NCBI GenBank assembly: GCA_009602725.1
Contig: WELB01000005.1
Span: 736,366-800,365, forward strand
Direction: 5' to 3'
DNA from: Spirogloea muscicola
Lineage: Eukaryota; Streptophyta; Zygnematophyceae; Spirogloeales; Spirogloeaceae
DNA length: 64,000 nt
The notes under the pieces were generated by a model that saw only the letters and a list, made by a program, of their open reading frames with translations, had not been told where the DNA came from and ran no database searches. The translations under genes were made by a program, and so were the position numbers. Positions within the stretch are counted from its first letter, which is position 1; each line of letters begins with the position of its first letter. Positions 46,893 through 56,365 of this stretch are shown here, piece by piece.

Positions 46893-48110
46893 TGGGGAGG
46901 CCGGAACGAGTTCCCGCCGCGGCGGCCTTTACTTGGACCCCATTGGAGGCCCAGAGACGAGCTCGGCATTTTGGATATTGCCCAGAGTCGCCAGAAGGCT
47001 TATGCTGACAGATGTCGGGAGGATGTGTCCTTCGACGTTGGTGTGTACTTAGTGCTGCTAAGCACGAAGCACTTATCCTTGCGGGCTGTGGGTACGCGCA
47101 AGTTGCTGCCCAAGTGGGTTGGACCATTTGCAACAGTACGCCTTGTGGGCAAGGGGTCCTACGAGCTGCAGACACCGGTGCTTTGGAAGGTCCATAACGT
47201 CTTCCATGTGTCTCAGCTGAGGGCCTTCCTTTCGGATGGCCGTGTCCAACCGCTCCACCTCTACTAGTGTAGTGATAGAGGATGATTTTGAGTTTTGAGG
47301 TGGAAGAGATCCTGTCTCACAGGGACAGTCTCCGAGGGCGCAGACCCGCGAATATCTGGTGAAGTGAAGTGGCTCGGGTATTGGCCTAAGCACAATACGT
47401 GGAAGCCTGCGCCATTCTGGCAAATTGTCTAAATGCTCGCAGAGAACACCTGGCCAATAGTGGTGATTCCACTAGGCTTCGTCGAGGCCGCATCGTCGGC
47501 CATCTTAATACCTGTCGGCTGTTCTCTCATTGTTCTCGATGACGTCAACTCCGGAGTGGGGAAGTATGCCACGATCCAGCCGTTTGGTTAAGCCACACGG
47601 TGCTGTTAGCGTTACCTGACTGCTTGACGTTTGACTGCAAGTGGCCCGCCCGGGTGCGGGCCCCGCCCGTCCTGAAATACCCCTCGCTAGGATCCACCCG
47701 TTCAAGGGAGGACCTTTGGCCCGCCGCAAGGCAGGCCATAGGGCGAACCGCTGGCACCCTTGGAGGGGGGTGGCACGGGGGGATTACTACGAGCCTTGGG
47801 CTAAGACTCGACAGCAGTTCGGACCTGTGAAGCTCGAGAGCAGCCTTGCTGCTGCCTGCCGCCGCAGCCTCCGCCACTTTGCTGCACGGCTGGCTGCGGG
47901 GAGTCCGTGGCTGCACCCCTTGAGGGACAGCTGCCGGCTTGCGCCCGGTGGGTGGAGTCGCCGCCAGACGGCGGCGCCACAGGGCCTGTCTTCCGCTGCG
48001 ACTATGCGCTGTGCTTCACTCGTGTAGTGGGTTCGCTCCTAAACCCATACAGCCGAACGTAACAAGGACGACACACCCTGACTGCGTGTGTGAGGCCGAG
48101 GTTCCTTACA

Positions 48111-48499
48111 CGCTCCGCGCGGGCGAGCCTTGGGACAACCCCCATGCACCCTGGAGGGAGGGTGGCACGGAGAAGCACCAGAAAAAGGAGTAGAGAGAGA
48201 CCCAACTGGATGGAGGCCGGTGACTTAGTGCAGCTCTGAGAGGCGCAGTCCTGCGGCTGCCTGCTGCTGTAGACAGCTGCCGCGCGCGGCTCGTTGCCGG
48301 CTCTGCTGTGGAGACCTTGGCGGCGTTCCGATAGGGGGCAAGTCTGCAGCGCGTGCCCAGGAGGTGGAGCTGCTGCCTGGCGGCAACGCCACAGGGCAAG
48401 TCTTCCGCTGCGTCGGAGTGCATCCTCGTGGCGGATGGTTGTCCCAGTATTTCCAAGCACTCAGTCCCAAAAAGGACGCATTCGGCTCTAATCTGCCGA
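48111..48499 (-). mobile_element. Family C LTR fragment
   Basis: The reverse strand matches the first part of the solo family C LTR at 41066 (TAGAGCCGAATGCGTCC, then GCGGAAGACTTGCCCTGTGG). It is truncated at both ends and wedged between the 3' LTR of the Ty3 element and a LINE-like relic. Confidence 0.6.
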
Positions 48500-48933
48500 C
48501 GTCGTCACAACTGACTCCTTCGATTCCAGGAGCGCGACACGCTCAGCGGAGGAGGCGGGCTGCGCCGTCCGCCAAGCGGCCGGCGCAAAGGATCGCAAGT
48601 ACTCGGATCACCCGGTAGGCGACGAGTTTGTCCCACCGTCGACGTACAGGGCGCCTTTGGCGCCAACTGGCTTGACCTACTTCACCGCCTTGCGCGGCGA
48701 GCAGCGGCCCGCCGCCACGGGCAGCGGGGCGAGCAGCCTGGCTTCCATGTCGCCGGGTCCCTCGCCCGAGTCTTCCGGATGCGCCTGGCCGTCTCTTTGC
48801 AGCGGTCCCTAGCTTTTGCGGTCCACTTGCGCGCAGGCCGCGCTCTGGCGGCGGCCTCCGGCTTCCGTCAGGGCGACGTCTTTCCGCGTGCTAGCTATTC
48901 AGATTTGCATCTACTGACGAGAGGTTACTGAGA
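48500..48933 (+). mobile_element. LINE-like relic: best-preserved C-terminal nuclease-like domain
   Basis: It reads DVVTTDSFDSRS, KDRKYSDHPVGDEFVP, then (after one frame change) VDVQGAFGANWLDLLHRLAR, AGSLARVFRMRLAVSLQRSL, LRAGRALAAASGF and SYSDLHLLTRGY, then a stop at 48931. The order D...K...D is reminiscent of PD-(D/E)XK nucleases, but that is inference. The element family and the missing RT must be confirmed by search. Confidence 0.65.
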
Positions 48934-48999
48934 GTTCGCTTACTGCTGTCTCAGTCCTTAGCACTCCGACTCCTTCAAATCTGCCTGTTAGGGACCGAA

Positions 49000-49560
49000 A
49001 GCTGCAGCAAAGCTGTTGCGGCGGCTGCAGCAGCAGGCAAACAGGGCAGTGAGCCTATCTCTGGCGTCACTGGTCCGACTGATGAGTTTGGCCGCGGCCT
49101 ACTACTAACAGCGTTCCATCTGCCATCCCTCCCCCGAGGGTGTGACGAGGGTAGCCCCAAGGTCCGCACCCGGAGGGGCGGACCCGACAATGGGGATACG
49201 AATCCAGGGGACTGGTTCCGTTGACTGTCGGACGCTGCCGCGTGCAGCAAAGCAGCGCCGGGCGGATGGAGTACCATCCCCAAGCGATGCCGCTTTGCAG
49301 CGAAGCAGCGCCCGCCGATAAGATCACAGCTCCAGGGCGATGCCGCGAAGCAGCGCCTGCCGAAAGGAAAACGCTTTCCGGAATCCGGACGACACCGCGT
49401 ACAGCAAAGCAGCGCCTCCCGGGCAGTACGACTCTTGGACGATGCCGCGTGCACGCGCGGTCCGAAGCCCAGGGGCCTCAGACCATACTTGGCTGCACAT
49501 ACAGTGGAGCAGAAAAGCGGTACGGTTTGGCACTCTCAAACGGAGGGGACATCACATCAC
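49000..49560 (-). mobile_element. Family E LTR fragment
   Basis: The reverse strand starts TGATGTCCCCTCCGTTTGAG near 49553 and holds the family's GC-rich array of about 60-base units (GATGCCGCG... GCAGCAAAGCAGCGCC, at 49225-49460). The U5 end is missing. Confidence 0.6.
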
Positions 49561-49562
49561 GT

Positions 49563-49870
49563 CCATAGTGGACGAGTTCCTCCTACTCTGGCCGTCGATG
49601 TGCACGGGGCTTTCGGATCTCAGTCAACAGACCTATTGGCCTGGCTTGCGCGACACGGTGTGTTTTGTAGGCGAAGCGAGCAGGCCGCTTTCAACGCCGC
49701 TGGCCTGCTAGCTTAGGAATTTCGCATGCGCCTGTCCAACGTCTCCAGCGGTCTATGCCCCACGCCTTGCATCTGCGTGCTGGCCGTGGTCTAGCTGCAA
49801 CCTCTGGCTTTGCGTTCCGGTGGCTAGTCCTTCTGACTTGCAGCTCCTAAGTAGAGGGTACAAATAGTGT
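49563..49870 (+). mobile_element. LINE-like relic: C-terminal domain and terminus
   Basis: Pieces in order: LAVDVHGAFGSQSTDLLAWL, FRMRLSNVSSG, HLRAGRGLAATSGF and SDLQLLSRGYK, then a stop at 49867-49869. At least two frame changes and one internal stop interrupt it. Confidence 0.6.
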
Positions 49871-49892
49871 TCCCTACAGGCTCAGCTTTGGG

Positions 49893-49985
49893 AAAGCGCT
49901 TTTCGGCCCCTTTGGACCTTGTCAATCTTATTCGGGCTGGCCTGTTCACAGCCCTCGCCCCCTTCGGGGAGCCACTCTGATTATA
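49893..49985 (+). repeat. LINE-like 3' tail following the relic
   Basis: It contains TTTCGGCCCCTTTGGACC, TTGTCAATC, the hairpin GGGCTGGCCTGTTCACAGCCC and GGGGAGCCACTC. It starts about 25 bases after the stop of the relic at 49563-49870, which ties the tail to that ORF. Confidence 0.7.
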
Positions 49986-52900
49986 TCCATGGAGGAGGAG
50001 CCGGCAGAAATAGCCCACAGCCAGACGTCGTCTGCAATAGTCCTTGTCAAGTCAATCACAACAAGGGTTTAGGGTATATAATGGTCAACGAGCAGAAGTC
50101 ACAAACATTACATCACCGTGGTGGATGACTGCTGATCCGCCACTGGGCAGACTCTCTAGATAGATGGTGTGAACTCACTTTGTGGAGCCTTTGCGGCACA
50201 GAGCAAGCCACACCGCCGTCTCTAGCCTCCTTGGCGCCCCAGGTCGCAGGTCGCAGGTCGATTACATACTGCGGGATGAAGGCCAGGTTTTCTACGATTA
50301 CTCCCATATTGCGGATTTCGCGCACGTACGACCAGGATGTCATCTGTGTGGGCACGAATGAAAAGCAATTATCATTCATGTCAGCAGCAGTCTTTTCTTG
50401 ATACATTGTATGAGCAGGCAGGCCAGTTGCCATTGCAAGTATAATCTCCTGCTGTGTTTGTGTTGTGGCGCCTGAACGGGGCTCGCTTTCACACCACAGC
50501 TATGACTTGTGACAGTTTGTCTCCGAACTCACTCCGCACGCAACTGGGGCCAATCCGTGCAGAAGGGTTGGTCCAAATTTGGTTTAAGCTTGCCCCAACC
50601 TGGCAGCCCTTTGACCATCGAGGGGCGAAGCACGCATGAGGCATTTACTGATTCAACGACCACAATGAAGAACCCAATCGATCGAACCTCCACGGGAGTT
50701 GCTAATGCGTAATATCACCGGCAGTATCGCGCTGTACTTCGGTCGGGCCGGGAGTTTGCAGATGGTTCCCCTGTGCCGACCTGACGAGGTGGCTAGCACG
50801 CGTAACCAGATGTGCGATGGCTGACGTCTACGTATGAACACCGTCATGGCTCTTTGGGAAGGCTGGCAGGCCTTCATGCCCCCGTGTGAAGACTGTCTGA
50901 ATGAGCGAGCCATTCTAATAATTGGCTGACCTCAGACTGGTGAAGAGCACTTGAGCTTCGCGTCAAATGATATGGGCCATCCTTATGTCAGTAGCAACAG
51001 GCTCATGGGTTCCACCGTTAATGGGTGGTCGTTGATAAGTCGTGGATGTATCCTGGACATTGAGCCGACCCATGTATATATATAATTGCCGGGTATAATT
51101 GCTCTGCAGGAAGATCCGGAGTCCATTGGTCATGCGGCGAGAGTCTCCGATATGGATACAAAGAGGGGGAGAAAGTGGCTCTCATAGCTCACCCAAAACG
51201 GGCCGAGGGCTGTGAATAGCCAGTCCGAAAACAAAATTAGAAGGTCCGAAGGGAGGGACGTATACTCTTCAGCCAGCCCACATCCCCTAGACTCGGTCGT
51301 CGGCTTTCTTACTCCTATGACTTAAGCAGCCCCACTGTATTGCCTGGCCAACTTTCATCGCTTCGGTCGTAACCGGGGTTGGTTATATGTTTCCCTCGAA
51401 GAAGTGGATATGGTGGAAGTAGCGCAAGAGGTGAAAGTGGACGGCGACCTCTGCGGAGGCTTACGCGAATTGCGGGCCCGAAAGTTGGTCCGAAGTGTTG
51501 GGCTGGTCTTGTGCAGACATGGCAGTTAATGGAAAGGCCATCGCCTTACTGGCCGTATCGGCCAGCTAAGAGCTGGCCCATCGTGCCAAGCTGTGCTTTG
51601 GCATGACCAACGGCCTACTGGGGAACCGGGAAAAGGCCAGTATGCTTCGAGGCCCGCTGCTAGGATCACCGGGGATCTGAGCGAGTGGTTCATGGTGACC
51701 GTTAGCCTCCAAAGCTCAGCCAGAACGCAATAGCGAGTACAACGATGACAAAGCCTCGGAATGGATTGTTCGACCAGGCGGGTCACCTGGGAGTGAACAT
51801 GTCGATAAAGCATGTCCTTCTCAACCCTGGGCTCATTAATCCTAGGCTCACGTCTGCCACCCTCGGTGTGCCGAATGCCAACCCCGTATTCCGATTACTT
51901 TTTCCAACACAATATGAGATTCCTTTGAAGGGCTTTTCTTGTGCTGGAAGGGAGTCGAATTGGCAAGAAGCTTGCGCCTAACGAATGTGAGCAGAAGCGG
52001 CAGAACTGCTCGGTTTAAAGAGACGAAGAGGGGTCTGCACATGCGACCCTCCTCACGTACTCACCCAACGTCAAACCCATGGCCAGGATCAGGGCGGTAC
52101 TGGGTGCCAGCCCGTCTAGACAGACACTGTGCGGGGTACTCGCAGGATAAGACGATGTCGGGGTGAAAGTAAGTGCGAGAGCCAGAGCTTGCGGCTGCAG
52201 GAGGGCATCTGCAAACATAGGGCTGATAAAGAATATATAATACTGATTGAGGGGTCAAAGGCTTGGCGGCCATGACAAGGTTGCAGCCCCCTGTTTGCAT
52301 CAGAGTCGCGGCAGATGCATGCATCAATGGCGGGCCCACCCGATTTGCATGGGCCGTGCCGGATTTATACTGCGCATGAAGCTTGCAGGAGCGGCTCTTG
52401 TGTCCAAAGCTGCGGCGAGGTGGCAGCAAGCGGCAGGCGAGGGAGGCGCGAGAAAGGAGGGCCGGCAGCGTGCTCCGGCAGAGAGCGGACGTACCGGGTG
52501 TCCGTCGCTGGGGGCTCGGCAAGTGGGGCGTGCTGCAGGCGGCTGGTCGAGCAGCAAGGGCGTTGCCACGGGGGCGAGCCGGAGGGGGCCGGCCACTTGG
52601 GATGAAGCCGTAGGAAGCACTAACGCTATGAGGGGCTAGAGCAAGAAAGCGGAAACCCATAAACGAAGGGGGACTCTACTATCACCACGAGTGAGCACAT
52701 ACGTATTTGCCAGATTGATGTGGGGGGCCCGGGGCACCACCATTTGAAGAGGAGCAGCTTTTCCAAAGGACGAGATGGCCGTGAGAGGCCGGCCAAATAG
52801 CATGGACAAGGTCCCAAGGGCCAGAAAGGCCAAGCACCATAGTGGCTACTCCGTCGATTTGCTGAACAACCCTTGGTCAACGGTCGGAAGTCAATGTTGC

Positions 52901-53140
52901 TAGCAGCTGGAAGTTAACTGCTACGCCGCAACCCACAAGCGGCAGCCGAGGGGCCATCCACCAATGGAGGCGATGGCTGTGTAAGTGTCGAGCTGAATGT
53001 GGACTCACCACGCAGGAAACCCAAGAGCGGCAGCCAGCTTGCGATGCTGCTCTCGGCGGCACGGCGAATGCCCGGGTAAGAAGCGAGATAAAGTGGCTGT
53101 GGTCGTGAAGGGGAAGCGCTCATAAATAAGAAAGGCTATT
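49986..53140. other. About 3.1 kb with no recognisable gene
   Basis: I see no protein domain on either strand. It contains two degraded copies of the LINE-like tail on the reverse strand: about 51190-51260 (GGGCTGTGAATAGCCAGTCC on +) and about 52745-52845 (GGCCGTGAGAGGCCGGCC on +). An open reverse-strand frame at 52061-52660 shows no motif. Composition is more AT-rich around 50.6-52.2 kb. Confidence 0.5.
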
Positions 53141-53765
53141 CCAGAAGGAGATGGGTCATTTGCCAGCCCATAAAAAGTGAACAAAGGTCGAAGGGGCGGC
53201 CAAGCGCATGCGGTACACCTGCGCTAGCGACCCGGCTGCATGGAAGTCCACCGGCTCCCCATGGAAGCCGCGGGCGATGGCGTGTCGTAAGAGCTGGTTG
53301 AGCAGCTTGAGCCACCGAGCTCCCAGCGCCCCGTGTGTGTCGATGGCGGGCAGGAAGAACTCATCGTCCCTCTGGTGGTTGGCGTACTTAAATTTCTCGG
53401 CCCGGGCGGCGCAGGCTACCGCATACCCCGCCTTTGAGGCACAATGTGCGGGATGTGTGCGGTCGTAGGAATCGGTGGTCGCCACGTCAAGGAGACGTGC
53501 CCCGCCGGCTGGTGGGGTAGCCACAAGGTCGACGCGACGGGCGTGGAGACCGTCCGCCCCGTAGCGGCATGACTGCGGGCCACCGAGAAGCTGGCCTCCA
53601 CGAGGATGCCGTGCATCGCTTCCCGAAGGAGGTCGTGTGCCGCTCGCTGTCCGCTCCCCACCGTGGGAGCAGCGCAGAACATGGGCGGCCAGTCCCTCAA
53701 GCTCGGCCCCTCGCTCGCCCCGAGTAAGCCCGAGTCAGCAGTCGCAAGTCGGAGTAATTTGCAGC
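53141..53765 (-). mobile_element. LINE-like relic (reverse strand): zinc region and nuclease-like domain
   Basis: Reverse-strand order: HDLLREAMHGILVEASFSV (about 53650-53590), LLDVATTDSYDRTHPAHC, AEKFKYANHQRDDEFFLPAI, DTHGALGARWLKLLNQLL, AGSLAQVYRMRLA (to about 53205), then a tail-like stretch (53145-53200). This is the only copy that links the HDLLRDA region, also seen at 5.5 kb, to the nuclease-like domain. A separate degenerate terminus (SDLRLLTRAY) lies just upstream, at about 53755-53725. Confidence 0.65.
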
Positions 53766-53861
53766 CGGAAATGAGGCACCCCGAGTTCACCAAGAAGTTG
53801 CAGCCAAAGCGCGGCCTGCCCGCAAGTGTACTGCGTGAGCCAGGGGATGATGGAAGGAGAA

Positions 53862-53940
53862 GCAAGCGCGGCCAGATTAACTGGTGGCTGGGAGAGGCCA
53901 GCCCAAAAGAATGGACAAGGAGACGGTCACAGCCGCGGAG
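53862..53940 (-). repeat. LINE-like 3' tail, near-identical to the copy in the Ty3 RT
   Basis: GCGGCC-A/G-ATTAACTGGTGGC, then GGGAGAGGCCAGCCC and GAATGGACAAGG (+ strand). It differs from 37198-37265 at only a few positions, so both derive from recent activity of one source. Confidence 0.7.
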
Positions 53941-53999
53941 AAGGAAGAAAGTGCTCGCCCATAGAGAAGGCACGCGGGGTGCGCATGAGATGAGAATGG

Positions 54000-54215
54000 C
54001 AGGGCACCGCTCGGGCTCTGGCCAGGGGACCCGCTTCCAGGAACCCAGTCTCTCTGACCTGAGGCTGCTTAGCAGGGGTTACTGAGTGCATCGTAGCTGC
54101 TTCGTTTCTTTTCTGTGCTTGTTGTTCTTCGTACTTCCCCTGGCCCCTTCTCGTCCTTTATTCATTCTTTTCTGGGCTGGCTTTTCCCAGCCCCTATCCT
54201 CAATGGGCGAGCCCT
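54000..54215 (+). mobile_element. LINE-like terminus and 3' tail upstream of MFT
   Basis: SGQGTRFQEPSLSDLRLLSR, GY, stop (54082-54084) is followed by the tail (CATTCTTTTCTGGGCTGGC, TTTTCCCAGCCCC, GGGCGAGCCCTTC) at about 54160-54215. It lies in sense orientation, ending about 220 bases before the MFT start codon. Confidence 0.65.
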
Positions 54216-54433
54216 TCTCTCGCTCGGGCGCAAAGATAGAGGCGGGTGCTGCGAAGGGCGGGGCCGGGGCGGCATGCAGGGGGGCCTGGGGAACTGGTGG
54301 GGGGAAGTGCTCGCCCTTGGAAGACAGGGCCCCCGCCCGTGCGCTGCTCGCCAGCCTCGCCGCCCCGCTCCTCCTCCTCGTCCTTCTCGCCTCCCCCCTG
54401 CTGCTGCTCCGCCACGGCCCCCCGGCCAGCGCC

Positions 54434-55617
54434 ATGGCCGGCCGCTCCATCGACCCGCTGGTGATGGGCCGCGTGGTGGGCGACGTCCTGGACCCCTTCT
54501 CGCCGTCCGTGGAGCTCAAGGTGTCGTACGGCCCCAAGCAGGTCAACAACGGCGTGGAGCTCAAGCCGTCCCAGACCCCCGACGCCCCCCGCGTCGACAT
54601 CGGCCGCCAGCTCGACAACGCGCTCTACACGCTGGTGCGGCTCGCCCCGGGGCCCCTGCCTGCTGCTGCAGCGGCGGCTGCCCGGAGCTCACCCGCGACG
54701 GCTCGCCTGCTGCGCGCCTGCCCGCCGCGAGGGCTGCCCAGGTCATGGTGGACCCGGACGCTCCCAGCCCCAGCGAGCCCAGCGCGCGCGAGTGGCTCCA
54801 CTGGTACTCCTGCCTCTCCTCGCCCAGGCTCTCTGCGGCCCTGCTTCCGGGACGGCTCCTCCTTGCGGCAGCAGATAGCTCCGGGAAGCTGACGCCATAC
54901 CGCAGCATGCAGTCCTGCAGCCCCACGAGCACCACTACTCACTGGCCACTGCTGCATCGATGTGAATTGAGGTCCCAGCAAGCTGTGCATTGCCATTGCA
55001 GAGCTTCCACTGTGCAGCAGCACCATCGCTTCTCTCATATAAGCATTGCCACAGGACTCCGGCCTTGTCAATCGCGTCCTTCTCCTGACTCTCGAGCCAT
55101 GCAACTCGCAGGCTCGTGACAGACATACCATCTGGCAGTACTTTACCTGGGCCAGGTATGCATCAGAATTGCGAGTGTCACAAGCTCACCCGTGACTTCT
55201 GAGACATTGGAAAGCACCTGCAAGTAGGATCGAGCTGGCATGGCTGCCCCATCCGCTGGCCTCTTCCTTCAGCAAGAGCTGCAGGCAGCCAGTCGTTTTG
55301 CCATTCTCGGCTCTTTGGAAAAACTCAGCCTGCACCCGAGACGAGTACCAGCACTCTTCTGAGACCAAGGTTGACACCCTGCCTGCTCTTGTACAGGCAC
55401 AGTACTGATGGAGTATATGGGCCCCAAACCACCAATTGGGATACATCGCTACGTGTTTGCCTTATTCAGGCAGCAAAGCCTGATGTCGGCCGTTGGGCCC
55501 GACAGCAGGGCAAATTTCAACACCCGCCTGTTTGCAGCCCAGCACGACCTGGCTGTCCCTGTGGCTGCTGTGTACTTCAACGCACAAAAAGAGACAGCTT
55601 CCTCTAGGCGTCGCTAA
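54434..55617 (+). CDS. MFT: MFT-clade PEBP protein (4 exons)
   Basis: Exons 54434-54634, 54742-54803, 55112-55155 and 55397-55617 total 528 bases, or 175 residues. This is the normal PEBP length and the classic four-exon plant layout with matching phases. The start MAGRSIDPLVMGRVVGDVLD is typical of MOTHER OF FT AND TFL1. Pocket motifs: VMVDPDAPSPSEP (about residues 68-80) and IGIHRYVFALFRQ. The REWLHW segment has Trp at the FT-Tyr85/TFL1-His88 position, the MFT signature. The C-terminus ends NAQKETASSRRR, with Thr where MFT proteins often have Pro. PEBP proteins bind phospholipids and bZIP/14-3-3 partners; MFT acts in seed or spore dormancy and ABA/GA signalling in studied plants. It is tail-to-tail with the glycosyltransferase gene. 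Confidence 0.95.
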
Positions 55618-56365
55618 GACGTGCAGGGCTTCCTGTCCTTATCAAAGTAGGGGCTTCTCAACCGAGGGGAGGTAGCATTTTGCCTTACACCCCGGCTGTA
55701 CCATGGAAATTCATTAGACCGTCACAAATTCTTTGATCCTGGGAGCTCATTGCTCACAAATTTCCCCATCCTGCAGAAAGATGTGGTGTTGGCGAGGTCC
55801 TCTTGGCCCAATCTCAATTTCATCGGCGGCTCTTCGCCACAAAGTGAATGTTCTTCCAGATTGTTGGATTAGTATCATTGCCAAGAAACCATCGTCGGAA
55901 AACAGCATGTTCTCTAGGAGACATGAAAACACGCTTCTCGGCGAGTACTTTCTCGTGATCCCAGGGACAGCACACTCAAGACGGCATAGCACGTGACCAG
56001 TACACGTCAACAGTTGACATTAGCCACACCACAGAGTCTCTGCATACCTGCAGTCCTGCTTGCCTTGTGTACCGCTCTCACCCTGGTAAGCTGGTATAGA
56101 TCACCATATGTAGTCGACAACATCAGACACTAATTTACACATTGGCAAGCCCAAATCTCGTGTTGTGCAAATGCAATGTCGACTTGGCTAGCACACTGTT
56201 GATCGCCGGATGTAATAGAGTGTTTACTTCTCAACATGTTCACTCTCAGCCACGTTTGCACTCTGTAAAAGTGACAACACAAGGGCTGCAGCCAGGACCG
56301 CCCCAAGAAGCCAAGCAACTTATCTCTAACAGATACCGGCGACATACTCACATATTGTTACGAGT
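55618..56365. other. Convergent intergenic stretch, no gene seen
   Basis: This 750-base space separates the stop codons of MFT (+) and the GT64-GT8 gene (-) and would hold both 3' UTRs. Open frames on both strands (for example about 55740-56000) lack any motif. Confidence 0.6.

Larger units (their letters stand above)
40513..48110 (+). mobile_element. Ty3/gypsy chromovirus element, LTR family A, with two nested solo LTRs
   Basis: The 5' LTR is 40513-41780 (split by a solo LTR at 41066-41744) and the 3' LTR is 47565-48110. The primer-binding site is GGTATCAGAAG at 41784-41794. A purine tract (GGAGTGGGGAAG) precedes the 3' LTR. Gag is at about 42340-43390, with LARTYEEHHAHFAQIRAG and a zinc knuckle at about 43236-43275. 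Protease is at about 43770-44110, RT at about 44330-45170 and RNase H at about 45250-45480. Integrase is at about 45490-46235, resuming after a solo LTR at 46893, and the chromodomain region is at about 47280-47430. The 5' LTR is truncated at its outer end and no target duplication is visible. Broken in several places. Gag and integrase are among the better preserved in the window. Confidence 0.8.

Noticed and set aside
52061-52660. A 199-codon reverse-strand frame in the gene-poor stretch
   Set aside because: No recognisable domain, Pro/Ala/Ser-rich, and no splice or neighbour support.
54115-55119. A 334-codon frame overlapping MFT
   Set aside because: Frame shadow of the GC-rich MFT exons; it reads through introns and lacks the PEBP motifs in order.
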